In this document: positions 36,051-49,724 of the stretch, in pieces | Layout: the number at the start of each line of letters is the position of its first letter | Numbering within the stretch: the stretch's first letter is position 1 | From: Acridotheres tristis | Lineage: Eukaryota; Chordata; Aves; Passeriformes; Sturnidae | NCBI GenBank assembly: GCA_037013685.1 | Contig: CM072885.1 | Span: forward strand, 70,953,285-71,017,284 | Length of the DNA: 64,000 bases | Direction: 5' to 3' | Position numbers and translations under genes: made by a program | Notes under the pieces: model-generated | What the model was told of the DNA's origin: nothing | Seen by the model: only the letters and a program-made list of their open reading frames with translations | The model's database searches: none

Positions 36051-38776
36051 CAGGAGTGCATGACCAGCAGCACCATCTGGACTTTTCCTGTGACTCTGTG
36101 CTCCTTGCTCATGACTTAACTCACACTCTGCTGTGCTCTGCAGATCAGAGCAACAATCTTCTCTCAGTGGATACACACAGGATTTTTTCCAAGGCAAAAA
36201 TGCAAATAAGGCAGTGGCTCTGTGCTGCAAGTTTAAGGCCTTCCATTAAAGCCTTGTGAAGGCTTTTTTTAGCTAAATGAGCACTGTGCCCAAATCTTGC
36301 TCCTCTCCAGAAATTCTCTGTTCACACACCCCGGACTTGCTTTAAAGCCACTCGCCACACATTGCACAGAACTTTGTTTTGATGATTATCTTAACCATTA
36401 AATTTTAACCCGGGGATTATTAATAATGCTGTTAGCACCTTAACATCTTGATGTTTCTGTGGCCTTTGAAAACTTTATTGATGCTCTTCTGTTTGATATT
36501 TCCAATCTCCTGCTCTGCTATGGCTCTTGTCAGGAGCTGCCTGTGCTGTTGTCCCCTTTTCCCAAAGGGAGAATCTGCTTTTTTATTCCTGGGAGGTTGC
36601 TGAGCCTGCTTAAACACAAACATATTGCCCTGTTTAATCAGTCCCTTGATCTTGTATTTCTTGTTATCTATTTGTTTTCTACTTTAGTAGTTATTGCGAG
36701 TAGCCCGAGGAAATATTAAAGTGGGAAAGCTCTTCTGCTTCTAGGTCATTGGTTTTCATCTATATAAAGTTGATCAGCATCAGACAGTAAATCTATACAG
36801 AGAAAAGGTGATTTCTAACCAGTGGATGGTGTGAATTTATATCTATTAAAATATACATGTAAGATCTAAAGGGGGTTACATCCACACTGATTGAATTTAA
36901 TGACAGAACTTCAGTTTCTAGTGCTGGGAGCAGCTCCAGGCCTGACTCTGCAGATGACAAAGATGCATATGCAAATTGCCTTGCCATTTTTCTTGTTTTG
37001 CACACCTGGGTGCACCATGTATTTTTATTTGACTTCTCTCAAAATGCATGCAACTTAGATGGAGTGTTCTACCTTAAAATTGGATTCCATTAGAACAACG
37101 CAAGGCTTAATATTTTTTAGTTATTCTCTGCAAAAAAAATTTCGGTCTGCAAATAAAGTATTTTCAAAAATTTTAATCACTAGCCTGACACACACAAAAA
37201 CTTCTCTTATCATTGCACAAACTATTCCCTGTTAGTAGAAATGTTCTGTGTGCCCCATTTGGCTTCTTCCCATGACACTTCAAGATTCCTTCTATGGGAT
37301 GTACCATTGATGCCATGGTTTTTTGCAGTATTTTCTGGAGATAGACCTTATTTTAATGGGAAGCATTCTGGTGGTATTGCTTACCATGGAGTAGAGTCCA
37401 GGTTGATCTCAGCTAGCTCACCCTATAGAGATAAATGAATTATAATGACCTGTGACTTTGTGCTTCACTTAAGTCTGTAAAACTTCTTTCATCCTTTTTT
37501 TTTCTTTTTTTCCCAGAAAAACGAAGAAACTTTATAAAGCTCCCTGGTTTCTGAGACATATTTCAGTGTTGGTTTTGTGCTGTTCCAGTCCTTTGCTGTT
37601 AATCAGATCAAGCCAGCTTGTAGCTGAGGAAGCAACAGTGGTGCCACCAGGCTGCAATCTGTCCAGCCCTCCTAAAAACCCTCTTTAACTGCTGATGTAG
37701 CATCACTGCCTCCTTAAAGAGTCCCTGGGCTGCACCCCTGCTGCATTTTGATAAAAGTTCTCCTCGTGCCCTCTGTGAATGTCAATAATTGCATGAGAAC
37801 ACATTGAGGACTCCATCGAGTGCAGGGCATCTCTCTTTGTCAACCCACAAGAGCAAAATATGTAAATGGCAGCTGGGGAAGAGTTCTTGGATGTGTTCTT
37901 TGCCATTTCCCTCCTGGGAGTTGCTGCTTTATTCTCAGCATATATATATTTTTTTTTTAAGCTGTGTGCTTAAAATGTGGGAGAAGTTCCACAGGCCTGT
38001 CTAAGTGGAAGTTTTTACAATTGTAAGGTACAAAAGTTTATTTATTATTCCTGGTTTCTTCCTGGAGGCCTCCTGGGGTTATTTCATCCCTGTGGCTGCA
38101 GCCCTGGTGCCTCCAGGCTGAGTGAGGTGACACCACAACATTCCAGCACAAGGCTGGTGCCACCCAAAGCCTGGCTTGCCCAAACATCCCTGCAGTGTTT
38201 AATCTGCTTCCTCCCACTTGGGCACAGAACCTTCCATCCTACAGCAGCCTTGACCTTGGGAAACCTGCAAAGCTCATTTTTCTTCAGCTGCAATAAAAGC
38301 CTCAGTCCTTTCTGTCTTCTTACATAACGATCCCACCCGATGCTAACATTTCATTTCAGATGAAATATCTATTTCCATTGCTTTAGTCTGTTCACTCACC
38401 TATTTCTTATCATCTTTTTCAGCCAGAGGAACTTTGTATCGAATTTATTGGTATGAATATATCTAAAAGGAACCCAAACGCTGATTTTTCTATTGGGTTT
38501 CAAGTATGCAGAGTTGGCCAAATTTTAAATTCACAGGAAATTTCAGTGAAAATAAATACATGCATACAGACTGTTAACACTTGTCCAGAAAGGTTTTGTA
38601 GGTCTGCTTTGGTTTTAGTTCATGAAAATAAAAACATCCAGATTGCTGAATTCCTCTCCAACATTTGTAATTGAGAGTCCAACTTTCTTTTCAGAAAATA
38701 TCTGCTGTAATGGCCAAGTTCCCTTCTTAGGCAATGCATCTTAATAAGAATTCCATATCATTCCATGTTATATTGT
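36051..38776. other. unique sequence
   Basis: It is largely AT-rich, with a GC-richer patch at 38060-38290 that may be an unrecognised old repeat. No gene or RNA is recognised. Confidence 0.4.
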
Positions 38777-38777
38777 A

Positions 38778-38876
38778 TAATAATATATAATATATAATAT
38801 ATAATATATAATATATAATATATAATATATAATATATAATATATAATATATAATATATAATATATAATATATAATA
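38778..38876. repeat. (TAATATA)n heptanucleotide array, about 14 copies
   Basis: Pure A/T sequence with period 7. The flanks also carry ccatgttatatt and ccacattatatt words in partly inverted relation. Confidence 0.95.
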
Positions 38877-41815
38877 GATTCCACATTATATTATTGTTCC
38901 ATATTATTATGTGTGCTGGGAAAAGACAGTGACCAGGAGTCCCTGGAGTGACAGAGAACATGGCATGGACCACAGTTCCCTTGAAGCTCTGTGCTTAAAG
39001 ATAAGTATTTTTACCTGGTAAGAAAATCTGCATTTTGGATACTGAGGAAAAAATGATGCTGAAATATTCATCTTGTTGAAAACATAATTTTCCCACAGGA
39101 GAAAAAAAAAAAATATATATATATATATAATTGGGAAAATTTCATTCATTTTAAAGTGCAATTATTCTTATTTTAGGTTACTGCAATGAGGCTCTCATGA
39201 AAATTTTTCAACCTTCTTTTAAAGTGCAACAAATCTTAATTCTGCCATGAGGTTTTCCACTCCTCATCAGATATCTGTCCTGTGTTTTAATTCTCTATTC
39301 CTGGCAAGAACATCTAGAACTTTGATTTTTCATAATATCCTACTCTGGTCTTTGCAATTTACTCCTTTCAGCCATAGGTGCAATAAGAGTTATACTCCTA
39401 AAACAGAATTTTCCACAAATACTGTAAATTTCGATAAATATTTAAGACTATTATAAAAGTACAAACAATTACAAACATGGATGTTAGTTTCTCATTATCC
39501 TACCTGCACACAAGTGTATTCTTCACACTAGTTTATTTATGTATATTTATATTTACATTTGTATTTCTATTTTTATTTTTATATTTCTTTAGCTTTTTTG
39601 CCATTAATAGATTGACAATTTAACTTTTATATAGGTTTGGGGGGGGTATTTGTTTTTTTGTTGTTTTTTTCGTGTTTTGGTTTTGGTTTTTTGTTTGTTT
39701 GTTTGTTTGTTTGTTTGTTTTTTCCAATATTATTTAAGAAACTGAGGAACCCTTGATTCAGGAACACAAGGTGAGAGATCTCCAGTTCCCCAGTGCATGA
39801 ACATGAGATATTTACATCACATTTTGTAATGGGGTGTGGGTGACGTGGGTCTGAATTTTCCTGAGCTGATGAAGACAATTTCAGTTTTCACACCTCGATT
39901 GTTACCCAGTCAATCAGACGCTAAAAAAAAACCCAAAATAAAACAAAAAAAAAGTGATGGTGACAACCCTCCCAACATTTCTGAGCACAATTTTTAGTTT
40001 AGATGGTCAGTGTCTTCTACACTGAATATTTCCCACGTGGGTCAGGGATTCTTGGCACACCCCACACTGGGATCTCCAGGGGATTTTGGGAACTCCTGAA
40101 TTTACTCCCTACCCCAGAAAAAGAAATGTTTTCCTTGGAGCTCTCCTCACCTATCTCAGCCTCCCATCTGCCATAACTGGCTCCTGTAGGTGTTACAAGG
40201 ATAAATATTTTAATTCGAGATTTTGACATTGCTCGGGGAGCAGAGCTCTGGGACATACAAATATCTCACATTGCATCTACCTCGTTTGAATGTGTAACTA
40301 ACAGCACTTGTAGATTTGTTCTAAGGGAAATTCCTCTACTCTGAGGCTGTGGAGCTTAGAGGGCATGGTAAGGAGAATAAAAAAATGATTCTTATGTATG
40401 AAGATAATCAATTTACCTTGCTGGTGCATGGGATTCTTTGTATTGGTTTATTTAGAAGCCTCCAGGTGATAAACACTTTTTTTTTTTTTTTTAGTAATCT
40501 CCTCAGGAAACAAAAGTACCCCAGATGCCAACACGTTTGGTAACACATTCACGGAGCTGGCCTCTCACAGCCACACAGGTAAGCAATTTTTGTTCTATAT
40601 TTTATTTTTTTTTTAATTATTTGCAAAAGAGATCTAATCAAATAATTGCACATAACAAACAGGAAGAAAAACAACCCTAATAACATGAACAAGTAATGTA
40701 GTGATAGAAACAATAATTGAAGAGCTGATTGGCACCTGCATAGAGGAAAGAGGGGCAGCAGGCTCTGACACCCCAAATTTTGGCTGACCCAGCAGCACAG
40801 AGGAAACACAGCACAGCTTTGTGATCACTGCAGGGACAACCAAACAACCAAAAATAAATGTCAACAACCAAAACCAGATGCACACTCTCAACTCCATTTT
40901 GACCATTCATTCCTAAGCATGATGAGGGTCTGAATTCTTTAATGACTCAGAGAAATCAAGGTCAAAAAACCTCCCGGGCCATTTGTTCTCTCCCTCGAGA
41001 TTTCCCTTCCACTCCTCCTGAACTGGCTCAGAGGATTCTTCAGCCTATAAAGAACTCCCAACCCAACCCAAAGAGCTCATGAGCATTTAGGAGGGACAGT
41101 GTGTGGTGATGGTGGCATGGAGGATGCTTCAGGGGCTGTTTGTGCTGACCTGGCCCTGAAAGAAATGTTCTTTAAAATAATACTTGGGCATCGTAATTTT
41201 CTTGTGTCTCCTGCTCTCTACTCTTTCCTCCCTCTTGCCATCCTGTAGCTGTGCCTAAGCTCAAAATTTCAATTCTCCGACTGGAATTACTAAGGACTGG
41301 AGTTTTGGTTTTGATTTCAATTTGGGTTTTTTTTGGTTTTTTTTAAATTCAGTTTTCCCTAGTTGGCGTGTGGAATGCATTTCAACAGATGGTCATGGAG
41401 TTTTAGATGTTGTGAGAGGATTTTTAATAAGTCTGACTAATTTTATGATCATTGCAGTTCATGTGCACTCAACATTCCCACCGACTTCAGCAGGAAGGGC
41501 TGGATATGAAAAGATGTCATATTGCACTCTGGCAGTGTGGGTAAATAAGGGAATTCTGGGCTCTAACAGCCAGGCTCAATTGTTTCTCTCTACTCAGCTG
41601 AGTTAAATGTATTGTGGGGCTTTTTTATCCCAGCAGCAGGTATTGGTCACAGCTGGAGGCAGAAGTGAGAGCACCTGTCTGATCAGTGATGACAAATCCC
41701 ACGTTTCTCAAAGTGCTGTGATTTGTGGGTAACTCCAGCCTCTTACCTCACTGCACAAAAAAAAAAAAAAAATAAAAATAAAAAAAATAAATAAAAAACC
41801 ATAACATCACAGCTA
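38877..41815. other. AT-rich unique sequence with T/G tract
   Basis: It holds a dinucleotide AT run at 39113-39129 and a T/TTTG tract at 39641-39723. A candidate exon at 40495-40578 is listed separately. No gene family is recognised. Confidence 0.4.
40495..40578 (+). other. candidate exon (84 nt, phase 1-1)
   Basis: An acceptor made of a long T run ending ttag and a strong donor CAG/gtaagc flank a segment. In the frame of interest it reads ISSGNKSTPDANTFGNTFTE plus seven residues, S/T/N-rich. A second open frame exists if the internal cctcag acceptor is used, so coding is not certain. It could follow 27416-27567 in phase. Confidence 0.2.
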
Positions 41816-41819
41816 ACTC

Positions 41820-42230
41820 CTGCTCATTTTTCCTCTCTCCTCGCTCCTTTAAATTCACGGAGTGAAATCACAGCCCCTCTCTGCTCGTTCCAGTGTGTCA
41901 CTCGAAGGGGAGGTGGCTCCAAGCTGAGCCTTGCAAAGCCGAGGTGGGACAGGACCCCGTGCCCGCTGTCAAACGTCCTTGCAGCAGCATTGGCACGGCA
42001 CGGGAGCGCTGTCCTCCTGCATTTTCTTCCCCTTGACAAATTCACCTCTCAGGCCATCTGTCCTCGTTTGATAAACTCTTTGGTCACACTGCAAGTCAGA
42101 GAGCATCGTCAGGGCAGCTCTCCCTGAACCAGCTGCTGAGAAAATATCCATCAGCGAGCCCACAGAGCAGGAAAATGCCATTGTAACCGAGGGACTGCAC
42201 CTTCCCATCCCTTTTCTGCAGATTTGTTGG
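41820..42230. other. CpG-retaining, GC-richer block
   Basis: About 16 CpG sites occur in 400 bases, within surroundings that have almost none. The minus strand carries an open frame of 99 codons (41969-42268) and an exon-like segment at 42046-42132. A conserved regulatory element or an exon would both explain the retained CpGs. Confidence 0.35.
42046..42132 (-). other. candidate exon (87 nt, phase 1-1)
   Basis: The acceptor gatattttctcagcag and donor GAG/gtgaat flank a single open frame that starts GSGRAALTMLSDLQCDQRVY. An alternative internal acceptor (ctctgacttgcag) would shorten it. It lies in a CpG-retaining block. Family unknown. Confidence 0.2.
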
Positions 42231-44900
42231 GGTTTTCTTGAATTTTGTTTACCGCTGACAAGTTTCATCTAGCAGCACATTACAAAGCCCCTTTTGGCAG
42301 CCATAGGAATATATTTCAAGCAGGTTTTGTTTGATATCTACAAGAAATCTCTGTTCAGTTTATGTAATAAGACAAACATATGCAAATCCATCCTCGGATC
42401 CTGTGAATTATATGCCTGGAATCAGTAAGCAATACAGTAAAAGCTCTCTAAGTTGCATTTTACCTATCCACATATCCCATAAAACTGACATAAAAAACAA
42501 TGGTTTCTCTACCATTTCACAGCAAATATTTAATAGCAGCTACAGCATTTTGGAAGGCCTCACATTATTGCAACTTCTTGACTTTTGCAAAATGTAACAA
42601 GATTGATTCTTTATAAAAAATACTTCACAACATTTATTATTGCTCTGCAGTGCAAATATGAGCGTAAATAAATTATTTGGAACTGCATTATCAGGCAAAT
42701 GTAGCTGTTGAGATGAATACATTGGTTTTGTGTGAGTATTTCTTCATCTGCTCTGACATTTTTCACAATTCGGTAATTAACTGATAACCACTGGCTTATT
42801 ATTCAATCTCTTAGAACGTTTTCAAAATGGGATATGTGCCTAGGACTAGATCTACAGCCCTCATTAGGAGCTAAATTCACAGCAGATCACAGTGCTGGTG
42901 GTTTGCTGCACCTTCAGCCCCAAACACCTGCAGCAGGAATGTACAACCCCAGTGGTGGGAAGGCTGCTTAGGATGAGGGGAATCAGCTGCTAAAACAGGT
43001 CCAGAAAAATGAATATAAAGTGTAAAGAGAGCTGGGTCAGCCGAATCAGCCTCTTCAAGCAGCAGTGGGTGCAGAAGTGTCAAACCCTGATGTTCTGCCA
43101 AGCCTTGGCCAGCCCTGAGCCCTGCTGGGCTTGGTACCCACCTCACACCCCACGGGGAAGGAAAGAGCCACTTCTGCTCTTTCTTTCCATCACATTGGCA
43201 AGTGCCCAGAGGATTTAAACTTTAAAGATGCGGGTTTTCATTCCTGCTTTGTAAAAACAAACCACAAGACCAGTGTGAACCTGCGACTCCATGAACATCC
43301 CAGCCAGAATCTCTCGCTGGCCCATCCATCCCACTCTGCCTGCCATGAATAACAACTAAAGGTAAAACAAAAAAAAAAAAAAAAAAAAGGGTGGAAAGCA
43401 CAAGGATTGGCACAGTTCTGTTCTCTGCTGGCAGTGGGACCTGTTGGGAAGTGGGGAAAGCCAAGGGCTGCTCCCTGCTCCAGGAAATGCTCCTCACAGT
43501 GTGACTACAGACCTACACACGAGTGTAGGTGCACCTAGACTGGTGCAAGTCTGCTCCCCGTTGGCTCCAAACCCTTACTCAGGGCTGCTTTTCCTCCCTG
43601 GTCTAATGCATGTTTATTATTCCATACAAAGCTTCAACAAGAAGGACTGAGCAGGATCATAATTCCTGCATCCCCTTAGCATAATGGTTGGAGTTTTCCC
43701 CTGGAAGGTGCAGGCTTGTTGATGCTCAGCCAGAGAAAAGAATTGAACCCACATTTCCCATATGAATGCTCTAATCAGTGAACCCATTTAACAGAAGAAT
43801 GGAGCCAATCTAGCAGGAGTGCTCAGAAAATGAGTAATGGGACAGGTCCAGATAGGTGGAAGAGTGACTAAGGGAGTCTGCCTTGTGCTGCTGCTGCTGA
43901 ATCTGACCCTTGTTCCCTGCTTGCATCAGGGATCATTCCTGCCTTCCCTCAGTAAGGGTAACAGACTGTTTTGCAATTGCAAAGTGTAGGAATTGACCCT
44001 CCTTACAAGATTTTCCTTTGCTGCAGAGACTGCAAGGGTAGACTCAGCATCTGCTGCTTTTTCCCATTTCTGCTTTCAGCACGTTTGTTTCAAAATAACT
44101 GCAGGAATTAGCATTACCTCACTGCCAGGAAACCAGAGTTTGTCAACATTCTCTGGTGGAAAACCTTCCATTGTTCAAACCTGGTTTGCTGAAAGCTGCC
44201 CATCAGTCAAGTCCATCTAAGAGATAAAACTAAAAAGGCTTTTCCACTTTTCTTGGGTTGCTTGTTCGCTTGATTGATTTTTACAAAAGATAATGTTTAT
44301 GCAAAGTAAAATTTATTTAAATTGGAGACAAATATTAGTAGTTTTTCGCATCTGTCTAGGACTGTGTATGACTGCCTTGTTCTCCAGGTACGTGTTTATA
44401 GAATCCTGTTCAGATACATCACAAATCCATTTGGGATTAGATACTCAGCTTCCTGAGTTAGTTGCACTCCACTACTTTTACTGGAACCTGTTTCAACAAC
44501 TCCTACCAGAGTTTAAAAAGATTATTGTAATTTTACAGCCGAAGTTTTTCCAGGGGCAGTTAGTAACTTTTTTTTTTTTAACCTCTCACCAGAGTACTCT
44601 GAATCTTAAGAACTTTAGCTCCTCCAGCTCTTTGACATTCATCCTTACGCTATATCTATAAAAATATTCAAATCCTTTACCCACAGTGTTAGACAAGCCA
44701 GGTTCAAGATTTTGGGGAACTTCTGTTCTCACATGTCGAGCTAATTGAAAAGTACCCAGCTACTCCAACAGTCTCAGCCTATCCTCCCCACCCTCGTGGC
44801 CCCAGGACATGTCACCTTGCTCCCAGCCCTGTCCTGGGCTGTGGCTGCTGAGCTGCAGAGCAGCTTGGAGCACACCCCCCGAGCTCCTCAGAGCATTTTT
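42231..44900. other. unique sequence
   Basis: It contains a 20-A run near 43370 and overlapping short palindromes at 43511-43537. No gene or transposon is recognised. Confidence 0.4.
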
Positions 44901-44949
44901 AATTTTCTCTTAGGAGGCAGGGTCTCCCTTCTCCTGACCAGCCTACCGG

Positions 44950-45130
44950 TGCTTTGTTCTATCAGCTCCAATTTGCATTCATATTTCTTGTAGCAGGATG
45001 ACCTGAATTATGCACAGCGTTGCAGGTCTCACCAGGTGTTGAATGCTTGCACAATATCATTAATCACCTTTCCAGCTCCAATGCCTGCATTTCCCTGCCT
45101 TGTTGCTGCCTCACATTTGTGGTTCAGTCA
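44950..45130 (-). mobile_element. probable old CR1 fragment (antisense)
   Basis: The segments tttcttgtagcaggatgacc, a ctgaattatgcacagc-like segment, and gcaggtctcaccaggtgttg, then a gaatgcttgcacaatatcat-like segment resemble the reverse complement of the CR1 coding region. That region usually reads as tgcccagaactggacacagt followed by aggtctcaccagtg. Divergence is high. CR1-like words may continue to about 45340. Confidence 0.42.
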
Positions 45131-45230
45131 CTCTTCCTTTATTCTGTCATGTTTGGTGCACAGCATACAGAACAAATGATTTTAATTTTTTTTTCCTGGC
45201 TTCTAAAGCCCTTGTACTTCCACTTGATCA

Positions 45231-45233
<3 letters not shown>

Positions 45234-45266
<33 letters not shown>
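45234..45266. repeat. poly-T run of 33
   Basis: Uninterrupted T. It may be the tail of a minus-strand retroposon or a simple microsatellite. Confidence 0.95.
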
Positions 45267-45267
<1 letters not shown>

Positions 45268-45340
45268 GTTCTAGATGTCGTTCTAATCTTGTTCGATGCT
45301 GCTCATTGTCATCAACATTCCCGGGTGCTTTGCTCTTGTT

Positions 45341-48300
45341 ATTAAGCTGAGTTCAGCAGGGAAAGCAGGAAATTAAACCAGATTAAAGCAGAACAAGCCA
45401 CAGCAGCTCTGCCTTCAGCCACGACCTTGTCTGCAGCTCTGTCCTGGCAGGAAAGGCTCCCCCACTTCTGTCTAAAATCCATGTTCCTCTCGTGTTCCAG
45501 TCTAACGTTCCCAGCTCACTCAGCATGTTCCTTGTATCTGATACAGATCGTCATTTTATTCTTTTCTGTGTAAAAACGAAGGTTTACATTAATGCCCACT
45601 CCATGCACCAGCTCTCTGTGGAGTCAGCTCCAGCGATCCTGTGGTTCTCTTTATCTGAACATATTAACATCTCTAATTTTGCATCACTGAGATACATAAA
45701 AATTATGTTTCCTGCCTGCACACAACCTCAGCCTCCTGCTTTGCCCTTACCTGCTCAATATTTTTACCATTACTCACAGCTGATGACAGCTTCTCACTTA
45801 GTTGATAGACTGAATTTTAATTTATTTTTGCTGAAATAGAAAATATATTTATTTCAGAAGATCTGATTTTCTATGGAGGAAAAAAAAATCAGTTCTGAAA
45901 AACTAAAAATATGCATTCTGGGGTGGAAGTAGGGGCTGCATGATAAATAATAATTCCTCTTTGCAGAAGTTTAGAAAGTCTCAGATTAGCACAGAACTTT
46001 TAGTGCTATTCTGTGACCCAAAATGCTATAAAATCTTGCAAGACAAACTTGACAGGAAAGCTGGTACCAAAATGTGCCATGTTTGCATAGATTCTGCTGG
46101 GCAAAAGAGTGAAGCATTGTATGGATACCTATTCTCTCCACTAACAATTAGCAGATTCCACAATGAGCTGATCAGCTGGCAACACCTACAGAAAAACAGA
46201 TGGTGACAATATTTGGCTACTTCCAAAAACCTATCAAAGCCCAAAATTTACAAAGTAAAAAGTTTGAAGTCAAACAGCAGTCCCTGGAAAGTTCTAGTAC
46301 CAGGAATGTTTCTTTTTTTTTTTTGGGCAATTCTGAGAAGAGATATGGGAAATATTCAAATCATCTCACAGGGCTCCAGCTACATATCTTACACTGACTT
46401 CAGTGGGAATCATGCAGTGAAATCCCCACTTAGTGCTTTGAAAATGTAGCCCTTGGTGTTTCATGTCGTGCTGAGAGACAGAGCAGTGATCCAAGGTCCA
46501 GATCCACAGCAGGCAGCTGTACACACAATGTGCCAGCAGACTGCAAGGCACCACTGTGCTAAAATATGCAGGCTTTAAGTTCAAAATGACAGAAATCAAG
46601 GGCATTTCAAATTAAGGTTCCTTACAGCCTCCTCCTCTTTGTCCCATTTAGTGACGGTCATACCTTTAGAGCTCTAATATACAAAGTTTTTTTTTTCTTT
46701 TTTTTTTTTTTTTTTGTCTTCTTCCTTTTCTCTTTTTTATCCTGCCCTCTATATGACCTCTCTCCTAATTGGAATATATCTTGTTTTTCGATAATAGAAT
46801 TTCCCCAGGAGATAGTCAATTTTTAGAGCTGAAAATTAATTTACGGGCCCTGCTTGATTGCATGCATCAGATATGTTTGTCTTTTACTACATAGTGACCT
46901 TCTTCTCCCCTCTCCCTTCACATCTTCATAGTTGGGAATTCACTTCAGAGTCAGATGACATGCCTTGTCACTCTGCCAGGCAGGTATTTGTGTCACCCTT
47001 CTCACGTGCTGCTCTTTGCCCACCCAGAGTGCTCTTGGACGGTTGTGTCCCAGTCCAAAGATTGGAATTCCAATCACTCCTGTGGCCCTTTCTGATTCTG
47101 CAGCAGCTTCCAGGTCGTGTGTGCAGGAGTGGCCAGGGCAGAGGATGGGGTCCATGCCACTCAGAGATACTTTTCCCTTGCAATTTTGCTCAGGACTTCT
47201 CTCCTGGGTTTTTTTAAAATGAGATTGGAAAGGTAGATCCACACAGTTTGTAGTCACATCATGTGGACACGGTGGATGTGTTTCCTTCCAGCCCCTCTAA
47301 TATCCACCAAAAAAAAACGAGGTCTCTTCCTTTCACAAGAACAGGAACCTAAATGTAATGTAATTTTCCATTTCATCAGTTGGGATTTCTGTTTTTCAAG
47401 AATCCTGGCGTGTTTCCACCTGACATCCTTCAGTCTGCTCCTTCCCACAGTGCCAGGCTGTTACTGAGCCCCTCAAAGCTGGCCCAGGTGAGCTGGGAGC
47501 CCATCACAACAAAGGCTGCCAGGTGCTTTAGGAACCGGGCACAGCCCATTCCCAGCTGTCTCATGGGGTCAGGAGAGCTTTTCTGAGCAGGTTTTAGAGG
47601 TGCAGCACCCCCCTGCAGAGGAAAAAATGGGTCAGGTGTGACTCAGGTGGTTCTGTGCCCCCTGCTCTTCCATATCCATGTGTGTTGGTGTCTGCTTCTC
47701 TCTGCTCAAGGGGAGAAAGTGAAGCTCACCTGTAGGACTGGAAGCAATCCAGCCTGTACATTCTCCTCTGCACTCTGAAAGAAACCCAAGCAGCTTCACA
47801 GATACCTGCTAAGCTCCCAGGTAACACCTTAACCTCCTCCAGCACCTCTGAAATCTCCCCTGGCTGCTTTAGCATTTGGCAGTTTCAGCACAGGTGATCA
47901 AGAGTCTGTTATTCAAAAAGCATCTCACTTCTTTTATGTTTTGTCCTCACTTCCCTACCTGCTCTATCCATGCATGTCTGCATTTTCCCTTGTCATAAAT
48001 ATGCTCTTGCAACCGTGGCCCATGTGTGTCTTCATTTGTAGACCACCTGGAATAATGGAACCTAAATCTATGATTTTGGTAGTCCTCAAATATGATAGTC
48101 CTCAAATTCTATATTATAAAGAAATTATTAAAAAAAAAAAAAATCCAAAATATCTGTCATTTGGAGAAATTACCCTGAGTTTATATCTCTTTCTTAAAAA
48201 AAAAAAAAATCCCCCTAAAACGAAACAGTTACTTCTTTAGAAATTCTTGTGGAAAAAAAAATAAATTAAAATTTAGCCCCCAAAAAAGCAGGTTTTATAT

Positions 48301-49235
48301 AATTCACTGTTTGAAAATGTTTGCTTCTGGCTGACAATTTGTATGCAAATGAACACAACAGAGCTATAGCTGGTGCTCTCCTGTGACCTCCATGGTGATG
48401 CTCACTGGGTGCCTGTAGAGGAAAGTGTGATGCTTCTGTCAGAATTACCAACATTTTTAGAGAAGTCATTTTGAGTGGAATTAAAAAGACCTTCTGCACC
48501 TTAAAAGGGCAATGGAAAGGGAGGAGAGGGAAAAGAGGGAGTAAATCTGTGCATTCCCTTCATTATGAATAAAGTATCTTTATTTAAATCAGGCCACTCC
48601 GCAGAGCATCACATGAGCTCATAGTTTGTTGCCACTGGTTTGAAAGCCTCACTTTTGAAGGGGAAGAGCTTTTTTTCAGCAGCCATCCACTCTGGGAGCA
48701 TCCCTGTGCTATTTGCAGATAAATACCTGCTGATAAATACCAGAGGACATCTCTGAGAGTAAACACCTAATTGTGCACAAGAGAGGTTCTCCCCATTCTC
48801 AGTGAAGGTTTCACACTTTGCAGTTCACAGGGTTCTGATCCTCAGGTGTTACTTTGCAGTAGTGAGTCTAGAATTCTCTAGAGAAGAATATTCAAAATCT
48901 TCCTGATGTATACATCTTCTAAAAAAACAAAAGTGTCTGTGGCTGCTTCTTTGGTCCATCCTACTGTTTTCATTACTAATTTAAAGAAGATATAGAGTGG
49001 GGCCCATAATGATGTGTCTATAAAATTTATTAATGGTCACATTTCAAAACCAGTTGAGTTTATTCTGAGATTACCATTTGGAGTGTGTTGCTTGTCTCAG
49101 TTTTTATCTGTCACAACCAGCCAGACCATTGTATCAACAACAGCAAAGAGGCAAGAACACTTTCTGACCTTAATTATTTTGCTTTTCTTTGAGGTCAGAA
49201 TACCCTCGAATTTTAGGGGGGGCTGAGGTCCATAT
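45341..49235. other. unique sequence
   Basis: It contains a pyrimidine tract at 46686-46740 and A runs near 48130 and 48198. Overlapping small frames at 46858-47257 on both strands are not convincing. No gene is recognised. Confidence 0.4.
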
Positions 49236-49239
49236 TAAT

Positions 49240-49663
49240 AGAATAATCTATTGTGATATAACAGAGCAGCTTTTACATAGAGCAGAACACGATCTGTGGG
49301 TGCTGTGGAAATACACATTAAAAAAATCAGCGAAAGCTGTGCAGAACTTTGGTTTTATGATAAATATAAACAAACTCGGTATTATATTCTATTGTGATAT
49401 AACAGAGCAGCTTTTACATAGAGCAGAACCCGATCTGTGGGTGCTGTGGAAATACACATCAAAAATCAGCGAAAGCTGTGCAGAACTTTGGTTTTATAAT
49501 AAATATAAACAAACTCGGTATTATATTCTATTGTGATATAACAGAGCAGCTTTTACATAGAGCAGAACCCGATCTGTGGGTGCTGTTGAAATACACATTA
49601 AAGAAATCAGAGAAAGCTGTGCAGAACTTTGGTTTTATGATACGTATAAAAACCCTCTGTATT
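49240..49663. repeat. 140-bp tandem repeat, three copies
   Basis: The landmark ctattgtgatataacagagc occurs at 49248, 49389 and 49528, giving periods of 141 and 139 bases. Copies differ by only a few substitutions (acacgat/acccgat, tgtgg/tgttg) and by the length of a short A run. The third copy diverges at its end. Frames of 64-115 codons through it come from the near-multiple-of-three spacing and are not proposed as genes. Confidence 0.93.
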
Positions 49664-49724
49664 AATTTGTGAAAAGCAGATGTGCTGAAAGGGTTTTGCA
49701 TCTTGCCAATGACGATTTTGCCCT

